DNA from: Halichondria panicea
Lineage: Eukaryota; Porifera; Demospongiae; Suberitida; Halichondriidae
Length of the DNA: 64,000 nucleotides
Reading direction: 5' to 3'
NCBI RefSeq assembly: GCF_963675165.1
Contig: NC_087384.1
Span: 4,395,182-4,459,181, forward strand
In this document: positions 59,915 to 64,000 of the stretch, in pieces
Layout of the letters: every line of letters starts with the position of its first letter
Position numbering within the stretch: the stretch's first letter is position 1
Notes under the pieces: model-generated
The model's input: the letters and a program-made list of their open reading frames with translations, nothing else
Told to the model about the DNA's origin: nothing
Database searches by the model: none
Program-made: the position numbers and the translations under genes

Positions 59915-61576
59915 TCAAATGGGTTGTGATAACAAAGGCATGTATTCGCTTGGGTCACTGATACGATGTGGGACAGCTTCGTTGTCTGTAGATGATCCTG
60001 TATGGTGTCTAACTCGTCTTGGGTGGCAGAAGCTGAAACCACATTTAGTTAGAGCAGATCTCATCCATGAAATGAATAGTCCGATGTATAACAGTAGTAT
60101 ACCTGTAATAATAATCAATGCAAAAAGCCAACCAATGTTCTTGAATGCCTTACGGTAAATGTACCAAGCTGACCCTATTGCAAACACTAGTAGAAGAAAA
60201 GCCTCAAAATAGTTGTATCGATCTTTCTTATATGGTCGAAGGCCAAGGATGATAGCAGGTGTAATAATGAATACCATTAGATACACAACATGGTGATACG
60301 TCTGTGCACTAAAGGCTATGAATATTATTCTCAGCAGTAGGTAGACTCCAGCAAACCATCGACAGTCCCTAGTACCAGGTGTTGTGCTGTTCTTGAAATA
60401 GCCCTGTGTGATGTTGGCTAGCTCGCGAATTAGAACACACTTAATTTTGCAAGAAAAGAGACATCTTTGAAAAAAATGATTCTGGTACAGTAATAGAAAC
60501 ACTGCTGGTAGAAATACCATGGTAACAGTGAGGATTGATGCTAGTATAGCAAGTGGAATGTATGTGCCCACATTGAAATCAGCTGTGAAGAAGAGAGTGT
60601 ATGTTACATCTCCGTGTTTGTCATATAAAGGTACTGGCTTTAAAAGGCTTAAAGAAATTGAGCAAAACCTGCTGTAGGATAGTAAAAAGAACGTTGCAAA
60701 TGCATTTACTACAGAGCCTTTTAGTTCCCAGCGTCTCCGAAACCTAGCTAAGCAATTGTGAAATGGCCTCCAGCAAAATACAATTATTTTGCATCCTCTG
60801 TCGTGGAGTGAAATGAACAAGTAGACAGCCAAAGTGAAAACGATTGGATATAGAGCTTCTATGTACTCCAATGCTACGACTGTAAGTGTGCTCATGTGCT
60901 CACTGATGCAAAATGAAGGAATTAGGAACATAAAGAAGTCCAAATTAAATAGCCCTAACAAATCAGCCATAAATTTAAGAAATGAATAGGAGGGTGTATA
61001 TCCACTTATAGCAAATGGGTCATTTCTATACAATACAGTGTTTAGCACCTGAGCCATCAAAACAAAGCTATTCAGAATTGGAGAGGAAATATTTATCCGG
61101 AACACAATAACAATCACACAGACCAAAGTTAACGGTACTGTAAGCCTGACAAAGAAGAGTAGCCATCCTAAAGGTTGTGGCATGCATTCCTTACACTCTT
61201 TGTAGTAAGAGAAGACGGCCGGTCCCAGTCCTGGTTGGCAACGACTACAGAGTAGTCCTGTGCGATTGAGAGGACCACACATCTCCTCATCTAGTTTTGA
61301 TACATCAGAGGGTACATTATTGAAGTTAGATAGTCGACTTTTTGTGTTGTATGGACAGGGACCAAAATGCTCTGTGTCATTGTTGTACGTTAAGCAAAAA
61401 CCGTCTAATATTTCTGTCTTGTTTTCTGCTTTCGAGCACTGCAATACATTATCCATCTGGTGTCCACACTCACAATTGTTTGCTTGGCGTATAAACCATG
61501 TTGGGCATGTTTGACTGGACACTAGAACTACCTGTACTACAATCACAAGTATCCTTCCTAGTAGATATATCGTCAT
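59915..61576 (-). CDS. Intronless Cys-rich multi-pass membrane protein (lineage-expanded type)
   Basis: A 553-residue uninterrupted frame. An N-terminal signal peptide (about 1-21, ending VVLVSSQ) is followed by a Cys-rich ectodomain at about 22-135 with about ten cysteines, the motif GLLCSRCQPGLGPAVFSYY, the pair KECKEC and glycosylation sites such as NKT, NDT and NRT. Eight or nine hydrophobic segments follow, from PLGWLLFFVRLTVPLTLVCV through VFLPAVFLLLY and VVYLMVFIITPAIILGL to FALIIITGILLLYIGLFI. The cytosolic tail ends DPSEYMPLLSQPI, with a possible dileucine sorting signal. I recall similar unannotated proteins in sponge gene sets, but no function. It could be a receptor or channel; nothing in the sequence decides this. 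Lack of introns, unlike nearly all its neighbours, suggests retroposition or intron loss. Confidence 0.85.
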   Translation of the reverse strand: MTIYLLGRILVIVVQVVLVSSQTCPTWFIRQANNCECGHQMDNVLQCSKAENKTEILDGFCLTYNNDTEHFGPCPYNTKSRLSNFNNVPSDVSKLDEEMCGPLNRTGLLCSRCQPGLGPAVFSYYKECKECMPQPLGWLLFFVRLTVPLTLVCVIVIVFRINISSPILNSFVLMAQVLNTVLYRNDPFAISGYTPSYSFLKFMADLLGLFNLDFFMFLIPSFCISEHMSTLTVVALEYIEALYPIVFTLAVYLFISLHDRGCKIIVFCWRPFHNCLARFRRRWELKGSVVNAFATFFLLSYSRFCSISLSLLKPVPLYDKHGDVTYTLFFTADFNVGTYIPLAILASILTVTMVFLPAVFLLLYQNHFFQRCLFSCKIKCVLIRELANITQGYFKNSTTPGTRDCRWFAGVYLLLRIIFIAFSAQTYHHVVYLMVFIITPAIILGLRPYKKDRYNYFEAFLLLVFAIGSAWYIYRKAFKNIGWLFALIIITGILLLYIGLFISWMRSALTKCGFSFCHPRRVRHHTGSSTDNEAVPHRISDPSEYMPLLSQPI

Positions 61577-62616
61577 CTTACACTAAGGTATACTCAGTCT
61601 GATTATAAGATTGACAAACTGAACTACTGAACTATAGGGTTTTCTATTTAGTGTGTTTTAAAACAACTGCGCAGATGCTGAAGCAAATACCAGTGGCACT
61701 GAATGCAAAATCTTTATTTTCTTTAAAGTGAACACAAACACTGATAGTATTCATTGAAACCTATAACCGAATCTCTCATGTACTTTATGCTGTTAGTTGC
61801 AAATTGTATACATGTCATTACCCCGTGGTGTGGACACAAAAATGAGCTGTTTGAGCGAAATATAGACACTTTCATGGACTGCTAATGAGACAGTTGTTGA
61901 GGCTACTGATAGTTGAAACTTGTACGCAATCTTCAAAGGCGACAAAAACACTGTTTTCGATAGATTCACTATCATTACTGTAAAAAGTTATATTTGATTG
62001 CCGCTCTGCAGCACACGGGGTGAATGCTCTATGAGCATCTTGTTATGGTATATATCGTTATATTGCTCATACATTGTGGTCAGACATCGAAGGATTGTTA
62101 AATACAGTACATGCCTGGTAATATCAATATCACCCAGGATGTGGTAAATATACCTAGATGATATTGAGAATGTGATTCAACCTAAAGCACCCACTACCAT
62201 AATTATTAGCTTGCATCACGGAAACTGGGGTGCATGGATGTGTGGCAAATCCCAATGCAGTCAAGTAGAACCCTGCAGTATAGTCTGATTGGTATTAAGT
62301 ATAATGATTCTTGAAATTTGATCGAACCAATAAAAGTAGGTTATTACATCTTCCCTCGTGCTAATACAACTCTTGCCCTCGGACTTGGGTTGTATTAGCT
62401 GTACATCCCTCGTGCATGAGTATAATAACCTATACGTATACACCGGTAGTAGCCTATAGCATCACCAAAGCTTTTTGGGCGTGAACCGACCTTCTGTTAA
62501 AGTTAAAAGAAAGGACGTCGAGTTGCAAGCCTATCTTGAATTTGTTCTAACCTTTAAATAATTACGAAGCTAGTTCGTTTCTTTTGGAGGTTGAAAAATT
62601 ATGTTGAAGTCCTGGT

Positions 62617-62842
62617 GTCGCATCTAATTGGAGGTTACTCTACTATCCTCGATTATAGGCTGCTTAAATTACATAGTTTCCCACAGCCTGGAATCGAGGC
62701 TATTGTTTGACCTCTATTTAGGACGCGGCATAAAAAAATAATTGTCAACGCAGTAGTCGCTACTTTTAGAGGTCAGAAAATTGGAAAAGATCGAGGGTGT
62801 TGCATATTTGGAGGGTCGCTTTAAATCGAATAAGTACGGTAG
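62617..62842 (-). mobile_element. MITE family G, copy 2 (reversed)
   Basis: Reverse of 55023-55322: TACTTTTAGAGGTCAGAAAA, AAATCGAATAAGTACGGTA and the GGAGGTTACTCTACTATCCT block match in inverse order. The left end is less clear than the right. Confidence 0.7.
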
Positions 62843-63015
62843 GCCAATCATCTTGCAGTATTTTCACGTGGTTAGTTACACTTCCGTTAGCATTTTTAAA
62901 AAAACTGCAATTCACTATGCTGTGAATTAGCCACGTGATCAAATCGCACTTGAAATAACAATTCATACAGTGTTACATAATGCAGCAGACAAATCCAAGA
63001 TATAGGCTTGCAACC

Positions 63016-63160
63016 TGGAGGAGGTACGACATGCATGCAGGAGCAATAGTCTAATTATAGACTTGATTTGCTGACTCAGCATTAATAAACCTTGGGCCTG
63101 CACATGTAATTACAGCTCTCAATCAAGCCTAATTGCTCCTACATTTCGTACCTCTTCCAG
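63016..63160. mobile_element. Fold-back family F, copy 2
   Basis: GGAGGAGGTACGACATGCAT with inner CAGGAGCAATAG, and their inverses (CTCCTACATTTCGTACCTC), enclose the same core (GCTGACTCAGCAT) as 26762-26897. Confidence 0.7.
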
Positions 63161-63221
63161 ATAGTCAGGCCACGCCTAACTACCTCCTCCGGCCCATCAC
63201 CCTACACACATACATATGTAC

Positions 63222-63354
63222 ACAAACCCTGACCATCTCGAGCATTCACCTCATACTTAGTTATACTATAGAGCAGGAGCTTCATCACAGCCTCCTCCTC
63301 GCCATGGCAACAGAGAGCCAGTGTAACACGTGCAGGTGGTCCGTACCTTTGGTT
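63222..63354 (-). pseudogene. Ankyrin-like repeat fragment
   Basis: An open stretch reads VTLALCCHGEEEAVMKLLLY and then EVNARDGQG, close to an ankyrin repeat. The first half fits better in a second frame (TDHLHVLHWLSVA), so a frameshift is likely. No flanking repeats or clean splice sites are visible. Probably a remnant. Confidence 0.35.
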
Positions 63355-63639
63355 AAATTGGTGGCCACTGCATGGCCAGCTGTCCAAGGGCTATGTGAGG
63401 AGAGTCACAGCGGCGATCGAGCATTACTTAACTATAGGATTGGCACCACTTTTGTAGCGATTTTCATTGATTCTGCGGATTGTTAAGGCAAGGATAAGAT
63501 CTGGAAACTGGCTGCCCTGATGGATTTTACATACACTTTCTCGTGTATGTATGTATGTATATGTGTATGTGTGTGCTGTGATACTCCACTTTATGATTTG
63601 AAAGATGACCCCATTTGGTTTGACTGCATGCGTAAAGTA

Positions 63640-64000
63640 GATCTACATAAGCTGCATAGTTGAAGCTTTTCATCCGTGTATATGCAAGGGTCATCATGAG
63701 ATTCTACAACCAGTTTCCAAACAACTATACAACATTACTGTGTATATGCAAGGGTCATCATGAGATTCAGTTTCCAAACAACTATACAACATTACTGTAT
63801 ATATGCAAGGGTCATCAATCTCATCATGAGATTCTACAACCAGTTTCCAATTGTGTATATGCAAGGGTCATCATGAGATTCTACAACCAGTTTCCAAACA
63901 ACTATACAACATTACTGTGTATATGCAAGGGTCATCACATGAGATTCTACAACCAGTTTCCAACCGTGTATATGCAAGGGTCATCATTGAGGTTCTACAA
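63640..64000. repeat. Minisatellite, ~60-bp unit
   Basis: About six imperfect units of GTGTATATGCAAGGGTCATC, then ATGAGATTCTACAACCAGTT and TCCAAACAACTATACAACAT. Some units lack the last part. The array runs to the window edge. Confidence 0.85.

Larger units (their letters stand above)
61577..64000. other. Right-end repeat-rich region
   Basis: Holds a family G MITE (62617-62842), a family F fold-back (63016-63160), a weak ankyrin-like fragment (63222-63354) and a minisatellite from 63640. No intact gene seen. Confidence 0.55.

Overview
This window is nuclear DNA of an animal. Almost every gene is split by spliceosomal introns (GT-AG, one GC-AG), and the proteins are metazoan. The mix points to an early-branching animal, most likely a sponge: short introns, AT-rich spacers full of small fold-back elements, death-fold genes (death domain, CARD with ankyrin repeats) and an intronless Cys-rich multi-membrane-pass protein. 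The sponge assignment is inference. I rebuilt the gene models by hand: exon phases join without stops, and most proteins match known family lengths.

Layout. 1-10112 (+): mRNA capping enzyme, 5' end outside the window; its 6.7-kb third intron holds a four-exon minus-strand gene for a small membrane-anchored death-domain protein (1648-7505). 10205-12938 (+): DDX55 RNA helicase. 13130-14939 (+): 14-3-3. 15540-18016 (-): USP30-type mitochondrial deubiquitinase, head to head with PRKRIP1 (18140-21595, +). 21814-35095 (+): a 17-exon ankyrin/ZU5-like/UPA-like/CARD gene whose ankyrin exons are recent near-copies. 35682-40256 (-): protein phosphatase 1 catalytic subunit, head to head with C1QBP/p32 (40463-43387, +). 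43479-45687 (-): DENR, followed upstream by TRIAP1 (45780-46072, -). 46883-47152 (+): dynein light chain LC8. 47668-48933 (+): a two-exon gene I do not recognise. 49292-53026 (+): SRSF1-like splicing factor. 53663-55560 (-): SRR1-like (SRRD). 55738-56782 (-): CUE-domain protein. 58486-59304 (-): decayed, internally deleted copy of the intact, intronless 553-aa Cys-rich membrane protein gene at 59915-61576 (-). 61577-64000: repeats, a weak ankyrin-like remnant and a minisatellite.

How genes relate. Several serve core RNA work: capping enzyme, DDX55 (60S ribosome biogenesis), PRKRIP1 and SRSF1 (splicing), DENR (translation re-initiation). Three are mitochondrial (USP30-like, C1QBP, TRIAP1). Two carry death-fold domains. 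Gene pairs are tightly packed: 92 bp between RNGTT and DDX55, 123 bp between the USP30 and PRKRIP1 starts, 206 bp between the PP1 and C1QBP starts. Introns and spacers hold at least a dozen families of short inverted-repeat elements (MITE-like), several in two or three copies within the window, plus an ~880-bp palindrome.
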